Below are positions 36,319-45,108 of a stretch of DNA of 64,000 nt, piece after piece. Under the pieces are notes generated by a model, which saw only the letters and a program-made list of their open reading frames with translations, had not been told where the DNA came from and made no database searches. Location of the stretch: NCBI GenBank assembly GCA_947593615.1, contig CANQDR010000006.1:1-64000 (forward strand), written 5' to 3'. Each line of letters begins with the position of its first letter. The first letter of the stretch is position 1. Source of the DNA: an uncultured Clostridia bacterium. GTDB taxonomy: Bacteria > Bacillota > Clostridia > Oscillospirales > Acutalibacteraceae. The position numbers and the translations under genes are program-made.

Positions 36319-36831
36319 TCAATTTTTTGTGACATTTACTGCATTAATTACTGCAAAAGCTGTTTTAAGGGGAGTATTTTTTCCGGAAACCACAATATCA
36401 GCTGCATTTTTATAAAGAGGCAGACGTTTTTCATAGAGCTCTTTCATAATTTCGTCCTTATTAGGTTTTTGCAGCAATGGTCTTGTTTTGTCGTTTTTAA
36501 GGCGGATTTTAATAATTTCAAGCGGAACGTCAAGCAAAACTATGGTATCTTTGCCTTTGAATACCTCAACATTTCTTCGATAAGTAAAAGCTCCGCCGCC
36601 CGAAGCAATAATAAGATTTTTCATTTCAGAAAGTTCTAAACAGGCATCGTGTTCCATATCGCGAAAACCGTCCTCGCCGTACCTTTCAAAAATTTCAGAA
36701 ACCCTCATTGCTGCTTTTTCTTCTATGTATAAGTCCATGTCAACAAAATTTTTTCCGGTTTTGCGAGCTATGTTTTTGCCTACAGTGGATTTTCCGCATC
36801 CCATAAATCCGCATAATACTATATTATCCAT
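36319..36831 (-). CDS. aroK: Shikimate kinase
   Basis: This 170-residue kinase phosphorylates shikimate at O3. P-loop GFMGCGKSTVGK, the shikimate-binding Asp in DMDLYIEEKA, the arginine of DGFRDME, and SGGGAFTYR are all present. The LID carries NDKTRPLL. Located 19 nt downstream of aroE. Confidence 0.94.
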   Translation of the reverse strand: MDNIVLCGFMGCGKSTVGKNIARKTGKNFVDMDLYIEEKAAMRVSEIFERYGEDGFRDMEHDACLELSEMKNLIIASGGGAFTYRRNVEVFKGKDTIVLLDVPLEIIKIRLKNDKTRPLLQKPNKDEIMKELYEKRLPLYKNAADIVVSGKNTPLKTAFAVINAVNVTKN

Positions 36832-36850
36832 ACCTGTACCCCCACGAAAT

Positions 36851-37693
36851 TTATCTGTTTTTCAGCTCGTCAGCCGCGTCAATACACAGCTTTGCAATAT
36901 CATCATTGTCATAAACCGAGCCGTCCCATTTTTCATGTGAAACAACAGCCTGCCATACAAGCATTGACATACCGCCTACGGCATTGGCGCCGTTAGCTTT
37001 TGCCTTTTTAATCAATACTGTTTCAAGCGGATTGTAAACTGCGTCAAAAACATTGGCACACCTGTTGATTATATTATCCGAAACAGGCTGATTTTCAATT
37101 TTGGGATACATTCCCAGAGGCGTTGCATTCACAAGCACGTCAATATCACCCGAAAGCTCTTCAATCAGACAGAAGCTTACCTCTGCTCCGCTTACGGTAT
37201 TTCTGATTTCATTGCACAAATACTCTGCAATTTTTACATCTTCTTTTCTGACTGCAAAAAGAAGCGGAATTTTTTTAAGCACAACTTCATAAGCCATTGT
37301 TCTTGCAACGCCGCCGCAGCCGAGAATAACCACTCTTCCGCCAAGCGTTATGTTTGATGCCTCAAGAGCTTTTAAAAATCCGTCGGGGTCGGTAGTATAG
37401 CCTTTTGCAATTCCGTTTTTGTTTGCAACGGTGTTTACGCTTCCGTACATTTTTGCCTTTTCGTCTGTTTCATCAATCAGCGGAATGATATTTTGCTTGT
37501 GGGGAATAGTAATGTTGTAGCCATCAAGCTTTACGAGAGTGTTTTTATATTCTTCCGCAAGTTTTTCGGGAGCAATGTCAATGATTGTATATTCTGCGTC
37601 AACTCCCGAAATTGCAAAGAGTCTTTTGTGTATAAACGGCGACATTGTGTGTCCTATGGGATGACCGATTACTGCAAATTTTTTAATACTCAT
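36851..37693 (-). CDS. aroE: Shikimate dehydrogenase
   Basis: This 280-residue NADPH-dependent enzyme reduces 3-dehydroshikimate. AVIGHPIGHTMSPFIHKRL holds the substrate serine and histidine region, GYNITIPHKQNIIPLID the catalytic lysine, and ILGCGGVARTMAYEV the nucleotide motif. First gene of the minus-strand operon; CGGAGGAAATATAT lies before the ATG. No convincing promoter was found in the AT-rich 100 nt upstream. Confidence 0.95.
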   Translation of the reverse strand: MSIKKFAVIGHPIGHTMSPFIHKRLFAISGVDAEYTIIDIAPEKLAEEYKNTLVKLDGYNITIPHKQNIIPLIDETDEKAKMYGSVNTVANKNGIAKGYTTDPDGFLKALEASNITLGGRVVILGCGGVARTMAYEVVLKKIPLLFAVRKEDVKIAEYLCNEIRNTVSGAEVSFCLIEELSGDIDVLVNATPLGMYPKIENQPVSDNIINRCANVFDAVYNPLETVLIKKAKANGANAVGGMSMLVWQAVVSHEKWDGSVYDNDDIAKLCIDAADELKNR

Positions 37694-37796
37694 ATATATT
37701 TCCTCCGTAATTTATTATTTTACCTATGCAAAATTCTTCTAAAGTCTTATTATCTATGCAATTTTTAGAAAAATTATATAAATTTTAAAATATATA

Positions 37797-37825
37797 TTGA
37801 CAAAGCGGTAAATTATCAATAATAT
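37797..37825 (+). promoter_or_regulatory. Promoter of acpP
   Basis: TTGACA (37797-37802), 17-nt spacer, TAATAT (37820-37825), 116 nt before the acpP start, diverging from aroE. Confidence 0.75.
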
Positions 37826-37940
37826 AATGGAAGAAAGGCAAACCAAAATTTGCTTTCACACCATTGTAGCATAAAATATGTGCTTTTGTCCATAATTACA
37901 ATGGATACCGCATAATAATTTTTAATTGGAGGAATTACTA

Positions 37941-38168
37941 ATGGTATTGGAAAAAGTAAAAGCAATTCTTGCTGAGCAGTTTGACGTTGAAGAGGATAAG
38001 ATTACTGCTGATACTGATTTGCAGGAAGATCTCGGTGCAGATTCACTTGACGTTGTAGATTTACTTATGTCAATCGAAGATGAATTTGAGGTTGAAGTTC
38101 CTGATGAAGAAATCGAAAACATCAAGACAGTAGGCTCACTTGTTGCTTATATTGAAGCAAATTCATAA
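37941..38168 (+). CDS. acpP: Acyl carrier protein
   Basis: This 75-residue acidic four-helix protein carries the growing fatty acid on phosphopantetheine. The attachment serine is Ser35 in LGADSLDVVDLL. An in-frame TTG at 37926 is rejected because GGAGGAA lies 7 nt before ATG 37941. It stands as a single gene with its own promoter and terminator; no fab genes are adjacent. Confidence 0.97.
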   Translation: MVLEKVKAILAEQFDVEEDKITADTDLQEDLGADSLDVVDLLMSIEDEFEVEVPDEEIENIKTVGSLVAYIEANS

Positions 38169-38186
38169 TCTAAATTGACCGAAAAG

Positions 38187-38217
38187 AGGTCGGGATTTTC
38201 CCGGCCTTATTTTTTGC
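38187..38217 (+). terminator. Intrinsic terminator of acpP
   Basis: AGGTCGGG (38187-38194), loop ATTTT, CCCGGCCT (38200-38207) with one G-T pair, then TATTTTTTG. Confidence 0.85.
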
Positions 38218-38256
38218 AATTTTTATGTGGAGTTAGAATTACACTTGAAAAAATCC

Positions 38257-38284
38257 TTGAAAAAATCTAAATATATTGTATAAT
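38257..38284 (+). promoter_or_regulatory. Promoter of proS
   Basis: TTGAAA (38257-38262), 16-nt spacer, TATAAT (38279-38284), 41 nt before the proS start. The leader is too short for a T-box. Confidence 0.75.
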
Positions 38285-38324
38285 AAAAATATTATGAAAA
38301 TATCCTGTTACGGAGGAATATATT

Positions 38325-39764
38325 ATGGCAGACAATAAAAAAATGGTTGAAGCCATTACAAGCAGAGATGAGGATTTTGCTAAATGGTACACCGATATAG
38401 TAAAAAAAGCCGAGCTTGTAGATTATTCAGGCGTTAAAGGCTGTATGGTAATCAGACCTTACGGCTACGCTATATGGGAAAATATGCAGGCAGACCTTGA
38501 CCGCAGATTTAAGGAAACAGGTCACGAAAATGTGTATATGCCTATGTTTATTCCCGAAAGTCTGCTCCAGAAGGAAAAGGACCATGTTGAGGGCTTTGCT
38601 CCCGAGTGTGCATGGGTTACAGTGGGCGGTCAGGAAAAGCTCAGCGAGCGTCTTTGCGTTCGTCCTACCTCAGAAACTCTTTTTTGCGAGCATTATAAAA
38701 AGGTTATCAATACATACCGCGATTTGCCTAAGCTTTATAATCAATGGTGCAGTGTGGTAAGATGGGAAAAAACCACACGTCCGTTTTTGCGTACATCAGA
38801 ATTTTTGTGGCAGGAAGGACACACAATGCACGAAACTGCTGAAGAGGCTAAGGAAGAAACTCTGAGAATGCTTCATGTTTACGAGAGCTTTTACAGAGAA
38901 ACTCTTGCTATTCCTGCCGTAATAGGCAAGAAAACAGAAAAGGAAAAATTTGCAGGTGCAGAAGAAACCTATACAATAGAGCCTATGATGCATAACGGCG
39001 TTGCTTTGCAGGGCGGTACTTCGCATTATTTCGGCGACGGATTTGCAAAGAGCTTTGGAATTACATACACCGGCAAGGACAACAAGCTTCATTATCCTCA
39101 CCAGACCTCGTGGGGCGCATCAACAAGAATGATAGGTGCAATAATAATGGTGCACAGCGACGATGACGGACTTGTTCTGCCTCCGAAGATTTCACCTATT
39201 CAGGTAGCGGTTATTCCTGTTGCACAGCATAAGGAGGGCGTTCTTGAAAAGGCAAATGAGCTTAAAAATGAGCTTATGAAAAAATTTAGGGTTAAGCTTG
39301 ATGATTCCGACCATGCTCCGGGTTGGAAGTTTGCAGAATATGAGATGAAGGGCGTGCCCGTAAGAGTTGAAATAGGCCCGAAAGATATTGAGAAAAATCA
39401 GTGCGTGGTAGTTAGACGCGATACGCGCGAAAAATCGTTTGTTCCGCTTGAAGAGCTGTCTCAGTTTGTTGAAAACCTTTTGCAGGACATTCACAATTCT
39501 ATGTATGAGCGCGCGCTGAAAAATACTCAGGAAAAGACGTTTACAGCCGCAAGCTATGACGAATTTATTGATATTGCAAAGAATAAACCGGGCTTTATTA
39601 AGGCTATGTGGTGCGGAGATTCCGAATGTGAAGACAAACTCAAGGACGTTACAGGCGGCGTGAAGAGCAGGTGTATTCCGTTTGAGGAGGAGCACATCAG
39701 CGATACCTGCGTATGCTGCGGCAAGCCTGCAAAGCATATGGTTTACTGGGGCAAGCAGTATTAA
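38325..39764 (+). CDS. proS: Prolyl-tRNA synthetase, type 3 (archaeal/eukaryotic-like)
   Basis: This 479-residue class II synthetase charges tRNA(Pro). Motif 2 [20 protein letters not shown] and the binding segment [11 protein letters not shown] are clear. It lacks the roughly 180-residue INS editing domain of the E. coli type and ends with a cysteine-containing C-terminal domain ([20 protein letters not shown]) and terminal tyrosine, both marks of type 3. Editing of Ala-tRNA(Pro) would then need a separate protein. Confidence 0.96.
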   Translation: MADNKKMVEAITSRDEDFAKWYTDIVKKAELVDYSGVKGCMVIRPYGYAIWENMQADLDRRFKETGHENVYMPMFIPESLLQKEKDHVEGFAPECAWVTVGGQEKLSERLCVRPTSETLFCEHYKKVINTYRDLPKLYNQWCSVVRWEKTTRPFLRTSEFLWQEGHTMHETAEEAKEETLRMLHVYESFYRETLAIPAVIGKKTEKEKFAGAEETYTIEPMMHNGVALQGGTSHYFGDGFAKSFGITYTGKDNKLHYPHQTSWGASTRMIGAIIMVHSDDDGLVLPPKISPIQVAVIPVAQHKEGVLEKANELKNELMKKFRVKLDDSDHAPGWKFAEYEMKGVPVRVEIGPKDIEKNQCVVVRRDTREKSFVPLEELSQFVENLLQDIHNSMYERALKNTQEKTFTAASYDEFIDIAKNKPGFIKAMWCGDSECEDKLKDVTGGVKSRCIPFEEEHISDTCVCCGKPAKHMVYWGKQY

Positions 39765-39853
39765 TTTGACTTGTTTTTGTAATACGATTCCCGTTTTAAA
39801 CAGTGATTAGTATTAGGTTGTCTATTATGTTAATTAAAAGGGTGGTGAGAGAA

Positions 39854-40786
39854 ATGCCTATTAAAGTTCAGAGTAATTTGCCTGCAATAAAGGTACTTGA
39901 ATCCGAAAATATCTTTGTTATGCCAAACGAAGTTGCCTTGAGGCAGGATATTCGTCCCCTGAAAATTATCATTTTAAATTTGATGCCTACAAAAATTGAA
40001 ACGGAAACCCAGCTCTTGAGGCTTTTGGGAAACAGTCCTCTGCAGGTTGACATTGAACTTTTGCAAATGGCGTCTCATACATCTAAGAATACTTCGCCTC
40101 ATCACCTGACAACCTTTTATAAAACATTTTCACAGGTTAAAAACGAAAGCTTTGACGGTATGATTATCACAGGAGCTCCCGTTGAACAGCTCGATTTTGA
40201 GGACGTTGACTATTGGAGTGAGCTTTGCGAGATAATGGAATGGTCAAAGCACAATGTTTATTCGACATTTCATATTTGCTGGGGTGCGCAGGCAGGACTT
40301 TATTATCATTACGGAATAAAAAAATATCCGCTTGAAGAAAAGCTCAGCGGAGTGTATTTTCACGAAATTTTAAAGCCTCATCATCAGCTTATGAGAGGCT
40401 TTGACGATACATTTCAAATTCCTCATTCACGCTATACGGGCGTAAGGGAAGAGGATATTAAAAAGTGTCTGGGTCTTGAAATACTTGCCGTGTCAAAAAT
40501 GGCAGGGGTTGCCGTTGTGTGCAGTAAAACAGGCAGGCAGGTATTTGTAACAGGTCATGCAGAGTATGACCGTGAAACGCTTGCAAACGAATATTTCAGG
40601 GACAAGAACAAGGGATTAAATCCCAAAATTCCGTATAATTATTTTCCTGATGACAATGCTTCAAAAACTCCTCCGATGGTGTGGAGAAGCAATGCCACTT
40701 TGCTTTATACAAATTGGCTGAATTATTTTGTATATCAGGCTACTCCTTACGATTTGCGTGAGCTTATTGAGAAATATCCGCATTAA
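39854..40786 (+). CDS. metA: Homoserine O-acyltransferase of the MetA family, predicted acetyl-CoA specific
   Basis: This 310-residue enzyme activates homoserine for methionine synthesis. Counting from ATG 39854 the catalytic Cys142 (FHICWGAQ), His235 and Glu237 (VTGHAEYD) are all in place. Residue 111 in [10 protein letters not shown] is glutamate; in this family Glu111 is known to favour acetyl-CoA and Gly111 succinyl-CoA, so O-acetylhomoserine is the likely product despite the usual MetA label. The frame is open back to 39803, but GGTGAGAG precedes ATG 39854. No SAM riboswitch fits in the 89-nt gap. Confidence 0.95.
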   Translation: MPIKVQSNLPAIKVLESENIFVMPNEVALRQDIRPLKIIILNLMPTKIETETQLLRLLGNSPLQVDIELLQMASHTSKNTSPHHLTTFYKTFSQVKNESFDGMIITGAPVEQLDFEDVDYWSELCEIMEWSKHNVYSTFHICWGAQAGLYYHYGIKKYPLEEKLSGVYFHEILKPHHQLMRGFDDTFQIPHSRYTGVREEDIKKCLGLEILAVSKMAGVAVVCSKTGRQVFVTGHAEYDRETLANEYFRDKNKGLNPKIPYNYFPDDNASKTPPMVWRSNATLLYTNWLNYFVYQATPYDLRELIEKYPH

Positions 40787-40826
40787 ATTTTTTTGGTGAA
40801 AAATTTATTGTACTGCACTATTAATA

Positions 40827-40872
40827 AACCCGGATTTTCATGTCTGAAAGTTCGGGTTATAATATTTTTATT
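40827..40872 (+). terminator. Probable terminator after metA
   Basis: AACCCG (40827-40832) pairs with CGGGTT (40853-40858), with an inner TTTCA/TGAAA stem, followed by ATAATATTTTTATT. Confidence 0.6.
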
Positions 40873-40885
40873 AAACAGACAAAAT

Positions 40886-40914
40886 GAAGATGCAGACTTA
40901 ACAGTCTGCATCTT
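40886..40914 (-). terminator. Hairpin overlapping the end of the small ORF
   Basis: GAAGATGCAGACT, loop, AGTCTGCATCTTC: perfect 13-bp stem with a 3-nt loop, followed on the minus strand by ATTTTGTCTG. Its upstream arm encodes the last residues of the 50-residue ORF. Confidence 0.7.
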
Positions 40915-41050
40915 CGCCTCCGGGGCCGTCGCGGCGTTCTCTGTTATCGGGATAATTGTCTAATCCTGTACTTACCCATTGATTATCTGTAGCAGTTTTT
41001 TCGTTGTTCTGCTTTTCATTGAGATTTATTTTATCATTGGGATCTCCCAT
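40898..41050 (-). CDS. Small acidic/polar protein of 50 residues, unknown function
   Basis: The frame reads MGDPNDKINLNEKQNN, then a tryptophan-containing QWVSTGLDNYPDN and a charged end RERRDGPGGEDADC. It has no signal peptide or membrane segment and appears unstructured. AGGTGA lies 7 nt upstream of the ATG, and a perfect terminator stem overlaps the last codons, both signs of a real transcription unit. The single cysteine is the last residue. I do not recognise a named family. Confidence 0.6.
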   Translation of the reverse strand: MGDPNDKINLNEKQNNEKTATDNQWVSTGLDNYPDNRERRDGPGGEDADC

Positions 41051-41133
41051 AATATCACCTCGTATAGAGTATAACCGTTTTATAAAAATTTATTATCCTG
41101 CAATGCTGATAAAAATTACAATCAAGTTGATTT

Positions 41134-42552
41134 TTACAGGCTTTGCAGGCAATTTTTTGCGGCTTTTTTGCCTGATTTGACAGCTCCCTCCATTGTTGCG
41201 AATGAGGAAGTCAGGGTGTAATCTCCTGCAAGCGTAAGCCCCTTGATTCCTGTGCGTTGTCGGGGACGCAAATGCTGATTGCCCTTGTCAAGAGAGTAAA
41301 AGTCATTTTCCTCAGATACCTTTCTTGCATCAATGATATGACCGTCCAAATGTATTCCGAGCGAATTAAGCTGTTTTAATACAGACGGCAAAATTTCCTC
41401 TGTTCGTTTATTTGAATATTCCTTTGCATTGCCCAAAATTACCGACAGTCTGCCTTTAGACTCCCTGAAAGTGGTGCGCGACTGTTCGGCAAGACTTACA
41501 AGGTCTGTTCCGGGGCCAAAGGTGGTAATGTCTTTTTTCATTGAGGGACGGTCAAGCTCTAACTGAAAAGAACAAGAGGACATACAGGGCAGTCGGAAAA
41601 GCTTTGTCAGTTCTCTTCGGTCTGCCAGAGGATTGAGGATTTTTTTGGCGGCAGGAAGCGTTGTTGCAATGACGGTCTGTTCGGCAAAATATTTTTTATT
41701 GCTCTTTGTTTTTACACCGATAACGCCGCCGTCTTTTACAATTACGCTGTCAACAGGTTCGTTAAAATGAAATTCACCGCCGAGTGACTGAACCTTTTTG
41801 ACTATGGGATTGCACATTAAATCGGTCATACCGCCGAGATATGCTCCGATTCGCATTTTATAAAATTTTGGAATTGCAGGAGCAAACAAACCGAAGAATG
41901 CATAGGCTGAGTAATTTTCCGGCGGTCTGAAAAATATGCCTGTGCTCAGCGGCTCAAGAATAAGTCTTTTTGCTTTTTCAGATACTTTATGGAGGTTGGC
42001 GTATTCCGCGACTGAATATTTATCAAGCCTGTCTGAGAACACATAGCTTGTAAATCCGCTCAGAAAAAACGGCATAAGCGACAGCTTGTCGCGTGCCGAC
42101 AAAACCTCGTTATTGCCTAATATTGAGCGGGCTGTCTTTATGAATCCGAAAAACGGAGCAACTCCCAGCACAAGCTTTTTATTTTGTTTTTTAATTAGCA
42201 CATCTGTTTTTTCTTCCCACGTGACGATGTCGTTTATTTTTACTCCGCATTGTTTTAACAGCGACGGCAGAGCGGAATAATAGCCGATATACCTGTGCAG
42301 TCCCGACTCTACTTTCATTCCGTTATCATTAAATGATGAAGTTCTTCCGCCTGCATAAGGATGAGTTTCGAGAATAAGTATTCTTTTATTTTTTGAAGCA
42401 AGCTCAAACGCACACGATAATCCCGAAAGACCTGCGCCCGCTATAATCACGTCATATTCATTCGGCTTGTATTTTTTAGTGTTGTCCTGCGGTTGCTCGT
42501 ATGGCGCAAAAGAATATGTCTTTGAATAAAGCACGTTATTTTCATTTTCCAC
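41134..42552 (-). CDS. FAD-dependent oxidoreductase, phytoene desaturase-like
   Basis: The product of about 472 residues has the dinucleotide motif VIIAGAGLSGLSCAFELASK near residue 35-55, then ETHPYAGGRTSSF, and the C-terminal FAD block LTLAGDYTLTSSFATMEGA. This arrangement is that of carotenoid desaturases and hydroxysqualene dehydroxylases (amine oxidase superfamily). No isoprenoid genes are nearby, so the substrate is open. The frame reaches TTG 42585, but GAAGGTGA just before GTG 42552 makes that the better start. Confidence 0.83.
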   Translation of the reverse strand: MENENNVLYSKTYSFAPYEQPQDNTKKYKPNEYDVIIAGAGLSGLSCAFELASKNKRILILETHPYAGGRTSSFNDNGMKVESGLHRYIGYYSALPSLLKQCGVKINDIVTWEEKTDVLIKKQNKKLVLGVAPFFGFIKTARSILGNNEVLSARDKLSLMPFFLSGFTSYVFSDRLDKYSVAEYANLHKVSEKAKRLILEPLSTGIFFRPPENYSAYAFFGLFAPAIPKFYKMRIGAYLGGMTDLMCNPIVKKVQSLGGEFHFNEPVDSVIVKDGGVIGVKTKSNKKYFAEQTVIATTLPAAKKILNPLADRRELTKLFRLPCMSSCSFQLELDRPSMKKDITTFGPGTDLVSLAEQSRTTFRESKGRLSVILGNAKEYSNKRTEEILPSVLKQLNSLGIHLDGHIIDARKVSEENDFYSLDKGNQHLRPRQRTGIKGLTLAGDYTLTSSFATMEGAVKSGKKAAKNCLQSL

Positions 42553-42657
42553 TGCTTCACCTTCTTTAATAATACTGATTTCCAATAATACCGTAATGTA
42601 TTACGGGCGAATTTAGTTTGTATGTATAGGCAAGGATTCTATCCCTGCCGCGATAAA

Positions 42658-43086
42658 TTATAAAAACGGTGTCATTTCTTTTATGTTTTCTTCTTCGGTG
42701 TCGAGCATTTTTTTTGCAAGTGTGCTTACATGCGGATCGCCGCCGTCATAGTCGCGAATGTGACGTGACATTTTATTTACGCCCATAGTGTTTCCTTTAA
42801 TCATCATTTCGGCAACGTGTGAAGCTGACGAGTCACGCTTGAGGTCACGTTCTGCGGCATACCTCGTCATTGCTTTGGTTACGGGGCTTACGTGGCGTAT
42901 TTCAGCTCCGCGGTTTCTGAGCATATTATTTGCACAATGATAAAGCTTTCCGTACTTTATCAGCTGTTCGCACAGAACGCCGTCAACCTTGCTGTCGTGA
43001 AGTCTTTTTCTGACGCTTGAAATTCCCTGACACCCCATTTCTGCATTCTGGAGAACATAAGTAAGCATTTCAACGTCGTTAATCAT
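42658..43086 (-). CDS. Putative four-helix protein, function unknown
   Basis: The 142-residue soluble protein is predicted to be all helical: INDVEMLTYVLQNAEMG, then a CEQLIKYGKLYHCANNMLR segment, DSSASHVAEMMIKGNTMGVNKM and a terminal LAKKMLDTEEENIKEM. The layout and regularly placed acidic and His residues recall ferritin-like bundles, but no complete metal motif is visible. GTG 43095 is in frame; AGAGGTGAT ahead of ATG 43086 decides the start. It diverges from the esterase gene. Confidence 0.65.
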   Translation of the reverse strand: MINDVEMLTYVLQNAEMGCQGISSVRKRLHDSKVDGVLCEQLIKYGKLYHCANNMLRNRGAEIRHVSPVTKAMTRYAAERDLKRDSSASHVAEMMIKGNTMGVNKMSRHIRDYDGGDPHVSTLAKKMLDTEEENIKEMTPFL

Positions 43087-43183
43087 AAAAATCACCTCTG
43101 ATCATATTATTCACGGAAAAAACTGTTTTATTCCGGTTGCAACATTTCTATTTTTGTGCTTTAATATTCTTGGGTGATACATT

Positions 43184-43963
43184 ATGACTAAAGCAAAATT
43201 ACACACGGTCTTTCTGCCGTTCCCCGATAAAGACGACAGAATGATTCAGATTTATGTTCCCGAACATAGCGAAAATGAAAAACTTCCCGTAATCTATATG
43301 ACTGACGGTCAGAATTTGTTTGACGAAAAATCGACTCCATACGGAAGCTGGGGAGTAATAGACGCGGTGGAAAACGAGCGTAAAAACGGTTCTAAAGGCG
43401 CAATAATCGTAGGCATTGACAACGGAAATGTTTATCGTGACAGCGAGCTTACTCCAAAATGCATTGGTGAAATTCAATACAGGTATATGCTCAATGATAT
43501 TTTTACTCCTCAGGGAGAGATTTTTGATGATTTTCTTATGAATACGGTTATTCCGTATGTTGAGCAGAAATTTCCCGTAAAAACGGGCAGAAAATATACA
43601 TCTGTCTGCGGAAGCTCATCAGGAGGATTGCAGGCTTTCTTTTCGGGAGTGGAGCATAGCGATAAATTTGGTTTTATCGGAGCATTTTCGCCTGCGTTTT
43701 TGGTATATACAGAGGCTGACTGGCGAAAGTACCTGTTACAGAAAATTAAAAGCGATATGCCGTATCTCTATATTTATACCGGCAGCGGCGATGAGCTTGA
43801 ACATATGATATATGAAAGCACCGAAATGATGTATGACCTACTGCTTGAAACAGGTTATCCGTATGATATAATGAATGAAATTGTAATGCTTGATAACAAG
43901 CATAACGAAAATGCGTGGAGAGAGATTTTTCCCGATTTTCTTAATACTGTACTGAATAAATAA
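43184..43963 (+). CDS. Esterase of the esterase D / PF00756 type
   Basis: The 259-residue alpha/beta hydrolase has the nucleophile elbow CGSSSGGLQ, a likely acid in YTGSGDELE and histidine in LDNKHNENAW near the C-terminus. YVPEHSENEKLPVIYMTDGQNLF is the common N-terminal strand pair. No signal peptide, so it acts in the cytoplasm, perhaps on acyl esters or siderophore-like esters; the substrate is not evident. Followed at once by the 99-bp tandem repeats. Confidence 0.87.
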   Translation: MTKAKLHTVFLPFPDKDDRMIQIYVPEHSENEKLPVIYMTDGQNLFDEKSTPYGSWGVIDAVENERKNGSKGAIIVGIDNGNVYRDSELTPKCIGEIQYRYMLNDIFTPQGEIFDDFLMNTVIPYVEQKFPVKTGRKYTSVCGSSSGGLQAFFSGVEHSDKFGFIGAFSPAFLVYTEADWRKYLLQKIKSDMPYLYIYTGSGDELEHMIYESTEMMYDLLLETGYPYDIMNEIVMLDNKHNENAWREIFPDFLNTVLNK

Positions 43964-43964
43964 G

Positions 43965-44335
43965 CGGTGTGACACCGCCCACAATTCGTGTAGACAGGTT
44001 TGGCAAATTAAAAACCATAGTTTCCCGAGAGTAAAGTTACAACAATACTTTACCGAGAAAATTCGGTGTGACACCGCCCACAATTCGTGTAGACAGGTTT
44101 GGCAAATTAAAAACCATAGTTTCCCGAGAGTAAAGTTACAACAATACTTTACCGAGAAAATTCGGTGTGACACCGCTCACAATTCGTGTAGACAGATTTG
44201 GCAAATTAAAAAACATAGTTTCCCGAGAGTAAAGTTACAACAATAATTTACCGAGAAAAACTCGGTGTGACGCCGCTCACAATTCGTGTAGACAGATTTG
44301 GCAAATTAAATGCCCTTTTTGCCTGAGAATTACCG
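43965..44335. repeat. Tandem repeat, period about 99 bp, 3.7 copies
   Basis: Units start with CGGTGTGACACCGC at 43965, 44064, 44163 and 44263 (last period 100). Each holds a small palindrome (GCGGTGT/ACACCGC), the block CACAATTCGTGTAGACAG and GGCAAATTAAA, and an inner inverted repeat AGTAAAGT/ACTTTACC. The first two units are almost identical; later ones diverge and the last is cut after GAGAATTACCGAG. This fills most of the gap between the esterase and pduL. A minus-strand frame here is an artefact of the repetition. Confidence 0.92.
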
Positions 44336-44355
44336 AGCAAATTTTTGTACATAAA

Positions 44356-44386
44356 AAAGAGAGCAACATTTGTTGCTCTCTTAAAA
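44356..44386 (-). terminator. Terminator of pduL, possibly bidirectional
   Basis: AAGAGAGCAAC, loop ATTT, GTTGCTCTCTT, with an A-run on the left that gives a T-run on the minus strand. Confidence 0.8.
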
Positions 44387-44408
44387 TAAAATAATTTAAA
44401 ATAATAAA

Positions 44409-44978
44409 TTAAACTATAATTTCTCCGTCAACAGTGCCACCAAGACCTGCGGCATTTGACTCGTCTGTGTCAATGTGCATTGCAGGAGCGTAGCTTGCAT
44501 TTACTCTTATAACAACGTCGCCGAATGTTGTTGCTCTGCCTGTGTTTTCGCCGACCTTAACGGAAACGATCTGCTTGTCTTTCAATCCGAACTCCTCTGC
44601 TGTTGCAGGGTCAAGATGAATGTGTCTTTTAGCTGCGATAACACCGCACTCAATTTCAATTTCTCCGGCAGGGCCTACAAGCTTACAGCCCGGTGTTCCG
44701 GCAATGTCGCCTGATTCCTTAACGGGAACTGAAATGCCCAGCTTGCGTGCGTCGGTAAGGGAAATTTCGACCTGATCTGCACTTCTTTCAGGACCGAGAA
44801 TTGACATTTTCATCTCGCTTTTCGGACCTACAACGGTAACTTTTTCAACGCAGGCAAACTGTCCCGGCTGAGAAAGATCCTTTTTGTTTGTGAGTGTTGC
44901 ACCTTTGCCAAAGAGAGCTTCAAGAGTTTCCTTGGTAACGTGAACGTGATGAGCTGATGTTTCAACCATTACTTTCAT
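44409..44978 (-). CDS. pduL: Phosphate acyltransferase PduL
   Basis: This 189-residue zinc enzyme swaps CoA and phosphate on acetyl or propionyl groups. The metal-binding HHVHV near the N-terminus and AAKRHIHLDPATAEEFG in the second barrel are intact, as is the closing NASYAPAMHIDTDESNAAG. No microcompartment genes surround it and no N-terminal encapsulation peptide is visible, so it probably acts free in the cytoplasm as a phosphotransacetylase making acetyl phosphate. ATG 44993 is open, but GGTGG lies 8 nt before ATG 44978. Confidence 0.93.
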   Translation of the reverse strand: MKVMVETSAHHVHVTKETLEALFGKGATLTNKKDLSQPGQFACVEKVTVVGPKSEMKMSILGPERSADQVEISLTDARKLGISVPVKESGDIAGTPGCKLVGPAGEIEIECGVIAAKRHIHLDPATAEEFGLKDKQIVSVKVGENTGRATTFGDVVIRVNASYAPAMHIDTDESNAAGLGGTVDGEIIV

Positions 44979-45108
44979 TTTATTAACCACCATTCTTTTA
45001 ATTTGTTTACCATTTAATTTTACTACTAATTGTAATAAATTTCAACAGGTTTTAAAAATATAAAGTTTTTTGCTTTAAAGTATTGAATAATGAAAGGATT
45101 TCAGAAAT

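Noticed and set aside
39765-39853. SAM riboswitch before metA
   Set aside because: Only 89 nt, without the conserved stems or a terminator.
43838-44173. Minus-strand frame with a repeated 33-residue motif
   Set aside because: The repetition comes entirely from the 99-bp DNA repeat, and it overlaps the end of the esterase gene.
43965-44335. CRISPR array
   Set aside because: Period is about 99 bp and the entire unit is repeated; there are no short repeats alternating with unique spacers and no cas genes.
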